NCBI RefSeq assembly: GCF_032452875.1 | Contig: NC_083885.1 | Location: 31,413,925-31,477,924, forward strand | Origin: Bos javanicus | Taxonomy: Eukaryota; Chordata; Mammalia; Artiodactyla; Bovidae | Reading direction: 5' to 3' | Length of the DNA: 64,000 nt | Shown: positions 45,297-55,574 of the stretch, one piece after another | Numbering within the stretch: the first letter of the stretch is position 1 | How the letters are laid out: each line of letters begins with the position of its first letter | Notes under the pieces: generated by a model | The model's database searches: none | What the model was told of the DNA's origin: nothing | Seen by the model: only the letters and a program-made list of their open reading frames with translations | Translations under genes and position numbers: made by a program

Positions 45297-46055
45297 AATT
45301 ATTATAACTAAAAAGCCTCTTGATGAAAGTGAAAGAGGAGAGCAAAAAAGTTGGCTTAAAGCTCAACATTCAGAAAACGAAGATCATGGCATCTGGTCCC
45401 ATTACTTCATGGGAAATAGATAGGGAAACAGTAGAAACAGTGTCAGACTATTTTGGGGGGCTCCAAAATCACTGCAGATGGTGACTGCAGCCATGAAATT
45501 AAAAGATGCTTACTCCTTGGAAGGAAACTTAGGACCAAACTAGATAGCATATTCAAAAGCAGAGACATTACTTTGCCACCAAAGGTCCCTCTAGTCAAGG
45601 CTATGGTTTTTCCAGTGGTCATGTATGGATGTGAGAGTTGGACTGTGAAGAAAGCTGAGCACAGAAGAATTGATGCTTTTGGAGTGTGGTGTTAGAGAAG
45701 ACTCTTGAGAGTCCCTTGGACTGCAAGAAGATCCAACCAGTCCATCCTAAAGATCAGTCCTGGGTGTTCATTGGAAGGACTGATGCTGAGGCCAAAACTC
45801 CAATACTTTGGCCACCTCAATTGAAGAGTTGACTCATTGGAAAAGACCCTGATGCTGGGAGGGATAGGGGGAGGAGGAGAAGGGGACAACAGAAGATGAG
45901 ATGGCTAGATGGCATCACTGACTCGATGGACATGAGTTTGGGTAAACTCCAGGAGTTGGTGATGGACAGGGAGGCTGGCATGCTGTAATTCATGGGGTCG
46001 CAAAGAGTCGGACATGACTGAGTGACTGAACTGAACTGAACTGAATTATTATAAC
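45297..46055 (+). mobile_element. BovB LINE 3' part with 12-bp target duplication
   Basis: The ~735-bp sense copy starts in the post-YADD region (aaaaagcctcttgatgaaag) and ends in four TGAAC-type tail units. The word aattattataac is at 45297-45308 and 46044-46055. The coding remnant has a frameshift at ctattttggggggctcc (45449-45465). It reopens as an 80-codon frame with KITADGDCSHEIKRCLLLGR and VVMYGCESWTVKKAEHRRID. Confidence 0.96.
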
Positions 46056-46271
46056 AGTTGAAAAAAGCATTTTAGAATATTCACCATGGATTTACGAAAT
46101 AAATTCTATGAACTAGAAATTAGAGCATTTAATCTGGTAAAGAAATTCCACAAATACTTTCAGATAAATTGTACTTTGTGGTAAATTATTAAAAACTTTT
46201 TCTGAAGATTAGGAATCAGAAAAAATGTTTCACTATTACTACTTCTGTTTAATGATAATGACATTAGAAGA
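46056..46271 (+). repeat. Old L1 ORF2, RT segment
   Basis: Continues the L1: acagttgaaaaaagcatttt and gattaggaatcagaaaaaatg match the RT text 'gatgcagaaaaagcatttg…ggaacaagacaaggatg'. It is interrupted next by an LTR. Confidence 0.6.
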
Positions 46272-46582
46272 TTGCTATGGTATAAATGTGTTTCCTCACA
46301 ATTCATATTCAAAAGTGATGGTAATAGTAAGGGGTGCATTTGGAGGGTGATTAGATCATTAGCATGGAGCCCTTAGGAATGGGTGAAATGCCCTTGTAAA
46401 AAGAGATTCCACAGAGCTAGCTAGCTTGTCCCACCATCTGAAGATACAAAGAGAAGTCTGCAAGCTGAAAGAGAATTTTCACCTGATCATGCTGGCCCCC
46501 CAGATTACAGACTTTCAGCCTCTGAAACTGTGAGAAAAAATATATACTGTTTAAAAACTACTCAGTCTCTGGTATCTTGTTC
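46272..46582 (+). mobile_element. MLT1-type LTR (ERVL-MaLR)
   Basis: Starts tgctatggtataaatgtgtttcc. It contains ttcatattcaaaagtgatgg, tggagggtgattagatcatt, ggaatgggtgaaatgccctt, gaagatacaaagagaagtctgc and tttcagcctctgaaactgtg, and ends near cagtctctggtatcttgt. This is an almost complete solo LTR in sense, missing its last ~25 bases where a BovB begins. Non-coding relic with no internal viral genes. Confidence 0.85.
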
Positions 46583-46930
46583 AGTTCAGTTCAGTCGCTC
46601 AGTCATGTCCAACACTTTGCAACCCCATGTACTGCAACACACCAGGCCTCCATGTCCATCACCAACTCAAACTCGTATCTACTGAGTCAGTGATGCCATC
46701 CAACAATCTCATCCTCTGTCATCCCCTTCTCCTCTTGCCTTCAATCTTTCCCAGCATTAGGGTCTTTTCAAATGAGTCAGTTCTTCACATCAGGTGGCCA
46801 AAGTATTGGAGTTTCAGTTTCAGCATCAGTCCTTCCAATGAATATTTAGGACTGATTTCCTTTAGGAAGGACTGGTTGGATCTCCTTGCAGTCCAAATGA
46901 CTCTCAAGAGTCTTCTCCAACACCACAGTT
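46583..46930 (-). mobile_element. BovB LINE 3' end
   Basis: Antisense: tcagttcagttcagtcgctcag to tcttctccaacaccacagtt. It abuts the truncated 3' end of the MLT1 LTR. A ~20-base internal deletion lies at accaactcaaactcg compared with other copies. No clean TSD. Confidence 0.93.
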
Positions 46931-47122
46931 AGTAGACAGGATCTAACCAATATAATACACAAGAAAAGTAAAGGAAAATATTACATGTATATAAAAATTT
47001 GAAAGAGAGAAATTAAAATTTCTATGATTGTTTATATAAAAAGTCTAAGATCATAGAACATATGTTAACATCCATGTGTGAATTTAGGCACTGTAAAGTA
47101 TATGCAGGACTATATTCAAAAC
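46931..47122 (+). repeat. Old L1 ORF2, continued
   Basis: Words cacaagaaaagtaaagg and aaattaaaatttctatgattg resemble the RT text around the catalytic centre ('aggcaagaaaaagaaataaaagg…aaactgtctctatttgcagatg'). Confidence 0.55.
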
Positions 47123-48074
47123 CAGGAAAGGAGTATGCCAAGACTGTATATTGTCACCCTGCTTATTTAACTTATATGCAGACTACATCATGTGAAATGC
47201 CAGGCTGGATGAAGCACAAGCTGGAATCAAGATTGCTGGGAGAAATACCAACAACCTCAGATATGCAGATAACACCACCCTTAAGGCAGAAAGCCAAGAG
47301 GAACTAAAGTGCCTCTTGATGACAGTGAAAGATGAGAGTGAAAAAGCTGGCTAAAAACTCAAGACTCAAGAAACTAAGATCATGACATCCCATCCCATCA
47401 CCTCATGGCAAATAGATGGGGAAATGACAGAAACAGTGACAGAGTTTATTTTCTTTGGCTCCAAAATCACTGCAGATGGTGACTGCAGCCATGAAATTAA
47501 AAGATGCTTGCTCCTTGGAAGAAAAGCTATGACAAACCTAGACAGCGTATTAAAAAGCAGAGGCATTACTTTGCCAACAGAGGTCCATCTAGTCAAAGCT
47601 ATGGTTTTTCCAGTAGTCATGTATGGATGTGAGAGTTGTACCATAAAGAAGGCTAAGCACCAAAGAATTGATGCTTTTAAACTGTGGTATTGGACAAGAC
47701 TCCTCTTGAGAGTCCCTTGGGCTGCAAGGGGATCCAGCCTGTCAATCCTAAAGGAAATCAATCTTGAATATTCACTGGAGGGACTGATGCTGAGGCTGAA
47801 GCTCCAATACTTTGACCATCTGATGCAAAATGGTCACTGGAAAAGCCGACTCACTGGAAAAGACCCGACTCACTGGAAAAGACCTGTATGCTGAGAAGGA
47901 CTGAAGGCAGAAGAAGAAGGGGACAATAGAGGATGAGATGGTTGGATGACATCACCAACTCAATAGACATGAGTTTGAGCAAGCTCCAGGAGATGGTGGA
48001 GGACAGGGAAGCTTGGCATGCAGTCCATGGAGTCGCAAAGAGGCAGACATAACTGAGCGACTGAACAACAAAAC
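47117..48074 (+). mobile_element. BovB LINE, ~950-bp sense copy
   Basis: Starts within RT at ggaaaggagtatgccaagac and ends actgagcgactgaacaac. A 6-bp word, caaaac, at 47117-47122 and 48069-48074 is a possible TSD. Where others read YADD, this copy has cagatatgcagataacacc (YADN), so the second catalytic Asp is lost. A repeated block cgactcactggaaaagacc near 47849-47880 is a small local duplication. Confidence 0.92.
47382..47894 (+). pseudogene. BovB C-terminal remnant
   Basis: A 170-codon frame covering the conserved region after RT: PITSWQIDGEMTETVTEF, KITADGDCSHEIKRCLLLGR, VVMYGCESCTIKKAKHQRID and LLLRVPWAARGSSLSILKE. It is out of frame with the upstream RT piece and stopped early at the local duplication. 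Confidence 0.8.
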
Positions 48075-48456
48075 ATTTCATTCATGTACACAGGCACTAA
48101 AACCCTTAGGAAAAAAAATGGAAAAATGAAAGGTAACATTTAAAATGATACCAAAATAACACCAAATATAAAGGGTAAATAGACGTGAGATATGCAAGAC
48201 CTTTACACAGTAAATGAGAGAGAAAAGAGGACCTAATAAATGTATTTTTTTAAAAATAAATGCTCAACAAGAATTTTGTTTCATTTTGACCTTTTATTTT
48301 TATTTGTTTTTTTTTATATTCTATATTGAATAAAATCGCTAACAACATCAAGATTTTCTAAAGAAACAACAGAATTGAATGTCTTGAACTACAAGATATT
48401 AATATAAAGAACACTAAAGAATGAGTGGTGTCAAATTGGTCCAAAGTGAGATGAAC
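48075..48456 (+). repeat. Old L1 ORF2, continued
   Basis: The text ttcattcatgtacacaggc and later attgaatgtcttgaactac continues the L1 order ('catttctatacaccaac…'). Decayed; includes T-rich low-complexity sequence near 48285-48320. Confidence 0.5.
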
Positions 48457-48787
48457 AAAAAATGGAGGGGCTTCCCTGATGGTCCAGTGGGTGAGAATCT
48501 GCCTGCCAATGCAGGGGACATGGATTCAGTATCTGTTCTAGGAGGATCCCACATGCCACAGAGCAACTAAGCCTATTCAGCACAACTACTGAGCCTGTGC
48601 TCTGGAGTCATGAGCTGCACCTGCTGAAGCCCACGTGCCCAGAGCCTGTGCCTCGCAGCAAGAGAAGCCACCACAGTGAGAGTCCATGCACTGCAATTAA
48701 GAGTAGTCCCTGCTTGCTGCAACTAGACAAAGCCCACGCCCAGCAATGAAGATTTCAGCTCAGCCAAAAATCAATTAAAAAAATGGA
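48457..48787 (+). mobile_element. CHR-type SINE with 10-bp target duplication
   Basis: Starts ggggcttccctgatggtccagtgg, has gcagcaagagaagccaccac and gcaactagacaaagccc, and ends in an A-rich tail after cagctcagccaaaaatc. This is the tRNA-derived cetartiodactyl CHR family. The word aaaaaatgga at 48457-48466 and 48778-48787 is the TSD (A-rich, so its left limit is uncertain). Confidence 0.9.
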
Positions 48788-49835
48788 ATAACATGCTTAC
48801 ACCTAAAACTGCTCTTAAAACTAAAAAATATATATATTTTTAATCTAACAGCATAGACAGGTCAGAAGCAGACTCACACAAGTAAAGTAGAATAATTTAT
48901 GACAAATATATCAGCCAGGGCACAAAAAAATTGCATATCTTTTAAATAAATAATATACATGCTCTTGTATATTCATAGTGAAAAAAATGAATTTATACTC
49001 TTACCACACATCATAAACAAAATAGGCCCCAGATTGTTTATAAATCTAAATATGAAAGGTTGAACAATGAAGATTCTAGAATGCTACATATAGCATAATT
49101 ATTTTATGACTTGGGAAGGAAAAAATTGCTAACATACATAATGTAGTAACCATAAAACAAAAGTTTCCTTTAGTGAACTACATTAAAAATAAAAATTTCA
49201 ACTTATATCAAAAACATCTTTACAAAACATATATTTGGCAAAGGATTCATCATATGTAGAGTACATTTGGAACTCTCACAAATGCATAATAAACAGATAC
49301 ACAATCCAACTGTGGGGGAAAAAAGACAAAGGAGGAGGGAAAAAGGAAGGGAGAAAGGAAGGTGGGGAAGAGAAAAAATTGGTAAGTCCTTGAATAGAAA
49401 TTTTACAAAAAACTGTACACCCAAATGTTCAGCAAATATGTGAAAAGTTGCTTAATGCCACTAGTCAGAGAAATTAAAATAAACACCACAACAAAATACA
49501 TTACAAACCACTAGCATGGTTGAAATCATATGGTAACTCCAAGTGTTCAAGAAGAAGGAGAAGTAAACACTCATACTGGAAAAAGCTCTTTAGAGATGTT
49601 TGAGATTAGCTGTTAAACCAAGCATATCATAAGATCCAGCAAAATAACTCATACATATATAAGACAACAGAAATGCCTACATGTGTACCACAGAGACATA
49701 TACAAGAATTTTTATGGCAGCAGTACTCGAAGTAGCCCTGATCAGGAAACAACCTTGAAGTCTATCAAGAGAATAAAATAGATAAATAAATGGTGATATA
49801 TTCATACCATGAAAAACATATAGCTACAGAGTTCT
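48788..49835 (+). repeat. Old L1 ORF2, C-terminal end
   Basis: Continues the L1: gcatagacaggtcagaagc, ctctcacaaatgcataataa and gaaaaagctctttagagatg. The end resembles the L1 text 'gataaataaatggtgatatattcata' (49782-49808). A purine-rich run (aggagggaaaaaggaaggg) lies near 49332-49375. Confidence 0.6.
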
Positions 49836-49839
49836 CATA

Positions 49840-50304
49840 CGCTCTCTCCCCTCGTAATCTCACCGTCCACACCCTAGGTAAGAATGGAATGCACGTTACC
49901 GTTGATGAACCAACACTCACGCATCATTATCACCAAAAGTCTATAGTTTACATTAGACTTCACTGTGTGTTTTACATTCTCTGGGTTTTGACAAATGTAT
50001 AAGAGCAGGTGTCTACCATTACCGCTTCATACAGAATAGTTTGCACAGCCTTAAATATCCCCTATAGACCACCTATTCATCCTTTGCTCCCTCAATACAA
50101 TGAGAGTTACTAATCTTTTCACTGTCTCCATAGTTTTACCTTTTCTAGAATGTAATGTACTTTGAATTTAACAGTATGTAGTCTTTTCAGGTTAGCTTTT
50201 TCACTGAGTAATTCGATCTAAGATTCCTCTTTGTATTTTCATTTCTTTTCTTCTTAGTAATGAATAATGTTACATTGTCTGGATGTACCATATTTTTTGA
50301 TACC
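49840..50304 (-). repeat. Old L1 3' region, antisense, left half
   Basis: Words cgttgatgaaccaacactc, tatagtttacattagactt, tctgggttttgacaaatg, atcccctatagaccacc, cactgtctccatagttttac and ttgtctggatgtacca follow the antisense old L1 text. The text continues at 53575 on the other side of a full-size BovB. Confidence 0.8.
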
Positions 50305-50678
50305 ACACGTCCGAGTTAAGAGAAACCCAGGTAAGACGGAAGGTGTTGTTAGAGGCATTAGAGGGCAGACACACAAACCATAATCACAGAAAACTAGTCA
50401 ATCTAATCACATGGACCACAGCCTGGTCTAACTCAATGAAACTAAGCCATGTTATGTGGGGCCACCCAAGACAGGCGGGTCATGGTGGAGAGGTCTGACA
50501 GAGTGTGGTCCATTGGAGAAGGGAATGGCAAACCACTTCCATATTCTTGCCTTGAGAACCCCATGAACAGTATGAAAAGGCAAAATGATAGGATACTGAA
50601 AGAGGAACTCCCCAGATCGGTAGGTGCCCAATATGCTACTGGAGATCAGTGGAGAAATAACTCCAGAAAGAATGAAGG

Positions 50679-51491
50679 ATGGAGCCAAAACAAAAACAAT
50701 ACCCAGTTGTGGATGTGACTGGTGATAGAAGCAAGGTCCGATGCTGTAAAGAGCAATATTGCATAGGAACCTGGAATGTTAGGTCCATGATTCAAGGCAA
50801 ACTGGAAGTGGTCAGACATGAGATGGCAAGAGTGAACATTGACATTTTAGGAATCAGCAAACTAAAATGGATTGGAATGGGTGAATTTAACTCAGATGAC
50901 CACTATATCTACTACTGTGGACAGGAATCCCTCAGAAGAAATGGATAGCCATCATGGTCACCAAAGAGTCCAAAACGCAGTACTTGGATGCAATCTCAAA
51001 AATGACAGAATGATCTCTGTTTGTTTCCAAGGCAAACCATTCAATATCACAGTAATCCAAGTCTATCCCCCAATCAGTAACGCTGAAGAAGCTGAAGTTG
51101 AACAGTTCTATGAAGACCTACAAGACCTTTTAGAACTAACACCCAAAAAAGATGTCCTTTTCATTATAGGGGACTGGAATGCAAAAGTAGGAAGTCAAGA
51201 AACACCTGGGGTACAGGCAAATTTGGCCTTGGAATACAGGATGAAGCAGGGCAAAGGCTAACAGAGTTTTGCCAAGATAACGCAGTGGTCATAGCAAACA
51301 CCCTCTTCCAACAACACAAGAGAAGACTCTACACATGGACATCACCAGATGGTCAACACCAAAATCAGATTGATTATATTCTTTGCAGCCAAAGATGGAG
51401 AAGCACTATACAGTCAGCAAAAACAAGACCGGGAGCTGACTGTGGCTCATATCATGAACTCCTTTTTGCCAAATTCAGACTTAAATTTTAG
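50679..51491 (+). pseudogene. BovB endonuclease domain, frameshifted
   Basis: Three frames follow one another. 50679-50948 contains ARVNIDILGISKLKWIGMGE, with Lys where the catalytic-site Glu is expected (SKLKW for SELKW). 50872-51261 has FNITVIQVYPPISNAEEAE and FIIGDWNAKVGSQETPG, keeping the Asp of GDWNA. 51285-51491 has RLYTWTSPDGQHQNQIDYIL and DCGSYHELLFAKFRLKF, with Tyr in place of the usual Asp before His (SDHEL). Frame changes near 50942 (a base lost in aaatggatagcc) and 51215 break the protein. Confidence 0.88.
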
Positions 51492-51653
51492 AAAGTAGAG
51501 AAACCACTAGACCATTCAAATATGACCTAAATCAAATTCCTTATGATTAAACAGTGGAAGTGAGAAATAGATTTAAGGGACTAGGTCTGATAGAGTGCCT
51601 GACGAACTATGGATGGAAGTTCGTGACATTGTACAGGGATCAAGATCATCGCC

Positions 51654-51860
51654 ATGGAAAAGAAATGCAAAAAAGCAAAATGGCTGTCTGGGGAGGCCTT
51701 ACAAATAGCTATGAAAAGAAATGAAGTGACAAGCAAAGGAGAAAAGGAAAGATATAAACATCTGAATGAAGAGTTCCAAAGAATAGGAAGAAGAGATAAG
51801 AAAGCCTTCCTCAGTGATCAATGCAAAGAAATAGAGGAACAACAGAATGGGAAAGACTAG
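51654..51860 (+). pseudogene. BovB linker remnant
   Basis: A short frame with KKAKWLSGEALQIAMKRNE and RYKHLNEEFQRIGRRDKKAF, ending CKEIEEQQNGKD where a lost base (gaggaacaacagaatgg) shifts the frame. A further stop (tggtaagaatac, 51974-51985) lies before the RT piece. Confidence 0.85.
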
Positions 51861-52032
51861 AGATCTCTTCAAGAAAATTAGAGATACCAAGGGAACATTT
51901 CATGCAAAGATAGGCTCGATAAAGGACAGAAATGGTATGTACCTAACAGAAGCAGAAGATATTAAGAAGAGGTGGTAAGAATACACAGAACTGTACAAAA
52001 AAGATCTTCATGACCCAGATAATCACGATGGT

Positions 52033-52869
52033 GTGATCACTGACCTAGAGCCAGACATCCTGGAATGTGAAGTCAAGTGGGCCTTAGAAAGCATCACTAG
52101 GAACAAAGCTAGTGGAGGTGATGGAATTCTAGTTGAGCTATTTCAAATCCTGAAAGATGATGCTGTGAAAGTGCTGCACTCAATATGCCAGCAAATTTGG
52201 AAAACTCAGCAGTGGCCACAGGACTGGAAAAGGTCAGTTTTCATTCCAATCCCAAAGAAAGGCAATGCCAAAGAAGGCTCAAACTACCACACAATTGCAC
52301 TCATCTCACATGCTAGTAAAGTAATGCTCAAAATTCTCCAAGCCAGGCTTCAGCAATACATGAACCATGAACTTCCAGATGTTCAAGCTGGTTTTAGAAA
52401 AGGCAGAGGAACCAGAGATCAAATTACCAACATCTGCTGGATCATCGAAAAAGGAAGAGAGTTCCAGAAAAACATCTATTTCTGCTTTATTGACTATGCC
52501 AAAGCCCTTGATTGTGTGGATCACAATAATTTGTGGAAAATTCTGAAAGAGATGAGATTACCGGACCACCTAACCTACCTGTTGAGAAACCTATATGCAG
52601 GTCAGGAAGCAACAGTTAGAACTGGACATGGAGCAACAGATTGGTTCCAAATAGGAAAAGGAGTACATCAAGGCTGTATATTGTCACCCTGCTTATTTAA
52701 CTTTTATTCAGAGTACATCATGAGACACGCTAGGCTGGAAGAAGCACAAGCTGGAATCAAGATTACCAGGAGAAATACCAATAACCTCAGATTTGCAGAT
52801 GACACAACCCTTATGGCAGAAAGTGAAGAGGAACTCAAAAGCCTCTTGATGAAAGTGAAAGGACAGTGA
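52033..52869 (+). pseudogene. BovB reverse transcriptase core
   Basis: 278 codons. LEPDILECEVKWALESITRN and FIPIPKKGNAKEGSNY lead into RT. Motif A is FIDYAKALDCVDHNNLW with its Asp. GKGVHQGCILSPCLFNFYSE follows, then motif C, NLRFADDTTLMAESEEE, with both catalytic Asp residues. It ends at a deletion in gaaaggacagtgaaaaag (52857-52874). The catalytic residues survive although the element is dead. Confidence 0.9.
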
Positions 52870-52909
52870 AAAAGTTGGCTTAAAGCTCAACCTTCAGAAA
52901 AAGAAGATC

Positions 52910-53560
52910 ATGGCATCTGGTCCCATCACTTCATGGGAAATAGATGGGGAAACAGTGGAAACAGTGTCAGACTTTATGTTTTTGGGCTCCAAAATCACTG
53001 CAGATGGTGACTGTAGCCACAAAATTAAAAGACGCTTACTCCTTGGAAGGAGAGTTATGACCAACCTAGATAGCATATTCAAAAGCAGAGACATCACTTT
53101 ACCAACAAACGTCCGTCTAGTCAAGGCTATGGTTTTTCCAGTAGTCATGTATGGATGTGAAAGTTGGACTGTGAAGAAAGCTGAGCGCCAAAGAATTGAT
53201 GCTTTTGAACTGTGGTGTTGGAGAAGACTCTTGAGAGTCCCTTGGACTGCAAGGAGATCCAACCAGTCCATCCTAAAGGAGATCAGTCATGGGTGTTCAT
53301 TGGAAGGACTGATGCTAAAGCTGACACTCCAATATTTTGGCCACTTCACACGAAGAGTTGACTCATTGGAAAAGACTCTGATGCTGGGAGGGATTGGAAG
53401 CAGGAGGAGAAGGGGGCAACAGAGTATGAGATGGCTGTGTGGCATCACCGACTCTATGGACATGAGTCTGGGTGAACTCCTGTTGTTGGTGATGGACAGG
53501 GAGGCCTGGCGTGATGCAATTCATGGGGTCACAAAGAGTTGGACACAGTTGAGCGACTGA
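52910..53560 (+). pseudogene. BovB C-terminal region
   Basis: 216 codons, the most complete C-terminus in the window: PITSWEIDGETVETVSDFMF, RLLLGRRVMTNLDSIFKSRD, VVMYGCESWTVKKAERQRID, FELWCWRRLLRVPWTARRSN, LQYFGHFTRRVDSLEKTLML and the end HGVTKSWTQLSD. It keeps CGC-CAA-AGA where sister copies carry a stop. The frame reads to within a few bases of the 3' tail. Confidence 0.88.
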
Positions 53561-53565
53561 ACTGA

Positions 53566-54440
53566 TCTTGCCTGATTTTATCCATTAACCTATTGAAGGA
53601 CATCTTAGTTTCCTTTAAATTTTGGCGATTATGAATAAAACTGCTACAAACATCTATGTACAGCTTTTGTGTGGATATAGTTTTCAATTCATTCATCAAA
53701 GTTTAAGGGGTGTGACTGCTGGATACTATGGTAAGATATTTAGTTCTCCAAGAACTACTGACTCGCTTCCCAAGTGGCTATGCCATTTTGTATTACTACC
53801 AGTAATGAATGAGAATTCATGTTGTTCCAAGTCCTTGTCAGCATTTAGTGCTGTCAATGTTTTTAATTTTAGCAACATGTGTGTAGTAGTATCTAGTTTG
53901 TCTTTTACTTTGAAATTCTCTAACTACATATAATGTTGAGCATCTTTTAATATGTCTATTTGTCATGTGTATATCTTCTATGGTGAGATTCAGATATTTT
54001 GCTCATTTTAAAACTGAATTATTTTCTTATGATTAAGTTTTAAGAGTAATGTGTATATTCAGGATAACAGGTCTTTTATCAAATATGTCTTTTGCAAATA
54101 TTTTCTTCCAGTCCATGGTATGTATTTTAATCCTTTGACAATATTTCTTTCATAACAATTAAAAATATGTAATGACATTCAACTTATTATTTCCTTCACC
54201 ACCTTTGCTGTTGTGTCTAAAAACTCATCTCTAGACCAAAGGAGAGTTTCTCCTGTATTGTCTTCTAGGAGTTTTATAGTTTTGCATTTTACACTTGGTT
54301 CTATGAGCAATTTTGAGAATATTTTTAATTTTTGGCCTGGGTTTTCTGAAGAATGGAGCTCAAAGTCTAAAACCAACAATTTTGCAAAGCTACTAAGGAA
54401 TATTCACCAGTGAAGATTGGGAAGGAAACAATTTCTTTCA
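53566..54440 (-). repeat. Old L1, antisense, right half
   Basis: Resumes the text left at 50304: ccattaacctattgaaggac, ggcgattatgaataaaactg, caagtggctatgccattttg, aatgttgagcatcttttaat, cttttgcaaatattttcttc, gtctaaaaactcatctctag and aggagttttatagttttgc. The order is that of antisense old L1 ORF2. Confidence 0.82.
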
Positions 54441-54870
54441 TTTATTGACCATCCAATGGAGTCTTGTAACATACTGAATCTCAGAATAAATCTGGAAAGA
54501 GTCTTGGCAAATTGTTCCTCTTTGTGCTGCATTTAATGGATCAGTAATAGATATTATAGAAGTAGATAAAAATGGATTCTTTGTTAAATAAGTTTTGAAA
54601 AATTTTACCTAACATGCAATATATGTCTTTACCATCAGGATATTTATGAGGGCTTTAGTGATTTTGGTGACTCTCCAAATGGGCAATACATTAACTAGAG
54701 TTCTCTCAGCTCATTTTACTGAACATATAATATTTTCTTGAAAAACTAATATTTTGAATGAAAACAAAAAAAAATTATAGATAAAAAAATAAGCTCATGA
54801 CATGAAGTTCACTATTATGTCAAAGATCATTCAGTTAGTTATTGGAATGTTTGGTATTGACACAAACTAT
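54441..54870. other. Non-coding stretch, nothing recognised
   Basis: AT-rich interval without a recognised repeat or gene. Confidence 0.5.
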
Positions 54871-54965
54871 CCAGTATTCCTGCCTGGAAAATCTCATGGA
54901 CAGAGGAGCCTGGAGGGCTATAGTCCATGTGGTCATAAAGAACTGGTAACAACTGAGTAATTAAG
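54871..54965 (+). mobile_element. Bov SINE body fragment
   Basis: The 3' part of a diverged Bov-A unit: ccagtattcctgcctggaaaatctcatggacagaggagcctgg in order, ending gtaacaactgagtaatt. The head is missing and no TSD was seen. Confidence 0.8.
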
Positions 54966-55574
54966 CTACCATCAACCACCACCATCTACTTACAAGCTGG
55001 TGTTGATTTAATTTCCATTTACTACTTGAAGAAAGTGAAGACTCATTCATTAAATGTTTGTGAAGCATTCTATTATGGTGTTCCAGACAGGGAGACATGG
55101 CATTATTATGTCTACTCATTTAATCTTAACACATTCCCTTATATCGTGATTCAACATATTCTAATATTTTATGAGTTTGTCTTAATGAATGCATTGCTAA
55201 CTCTATTCAACCCTTTGTAATTCATGGGGCATCAAGGTTATTTGAGTGTAGCTTATGTCATCTGGGGGCATTCAGGACTTGTCCCAGTGCCCTCATTCAT
55301 GGGAAGTCTATTTAGGCCTCTCTATATGCTCACTGACATTGTGAAAATGTCATGTTTGTAGCCAGTGATTTTGCCATCAGAAAAATCTGTGCATTGATGA
55401 TGATAAATTTATCTTCTCCTTTAAAAACATCATTAATTAAATTTTCCTGAAATCCATTTCACTCCTTGCAGAGTCAGATAAATGCTAAGTTTGGGCACAT
55501 GTATTCTTCAAGGAATCAAAGAAGACTTGAGATGACAGCAGTCAGTGAGAATTCTGAGCTAGGATTAACATTTT
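54966..55574. other. Non-coding stretch, nothing recognised
   Basis: No repeat or gene could be supported. Confidence 0.5.

Larger units (their letters stand above)
43390..45308 (+). repeat. Old L1 ORF2, endonuclease to RT start
   Basis: Sense L1 from the endonuclease region (aaattctccataaaaaagac) through caatgggttacatttaca, to the pre-RT words aggcccagcattgcttgtg and ggaacactccctaactctt, and ttaataaaatatttaaaatg. Heavily decayed. It continues piecewise to about 49830 across five later insertions, which together restore a collinear ORF2 order. Confidence 0.7.
50305..53565 (+). mobile_element. Near-full-length BovB LINE
   Basis: It begins at about acacgtccgagttaagagaa and ends gagcgactgaactga, about 3.26 kb, which is the expected size of a complete BovB. 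It carries a 5' UTR with the block that became the Bov-A left half (50515-50570), the endonuclease, linker, RT and C-terminal region, and the 3' UTR. The reading frame is interrupted at several places. It splits an old antisense L1 whose text reads from ggatgtaccatattttttga to ttttatccattaacctattg. No exact TSD was found. Confidence 0.94.

Noticed and set aside
49782..50002. 70-codon frame at the junction of sense and antisense old L1
   Set aside because: Spans two unrelated L1 pieces, so the frame is accidental.
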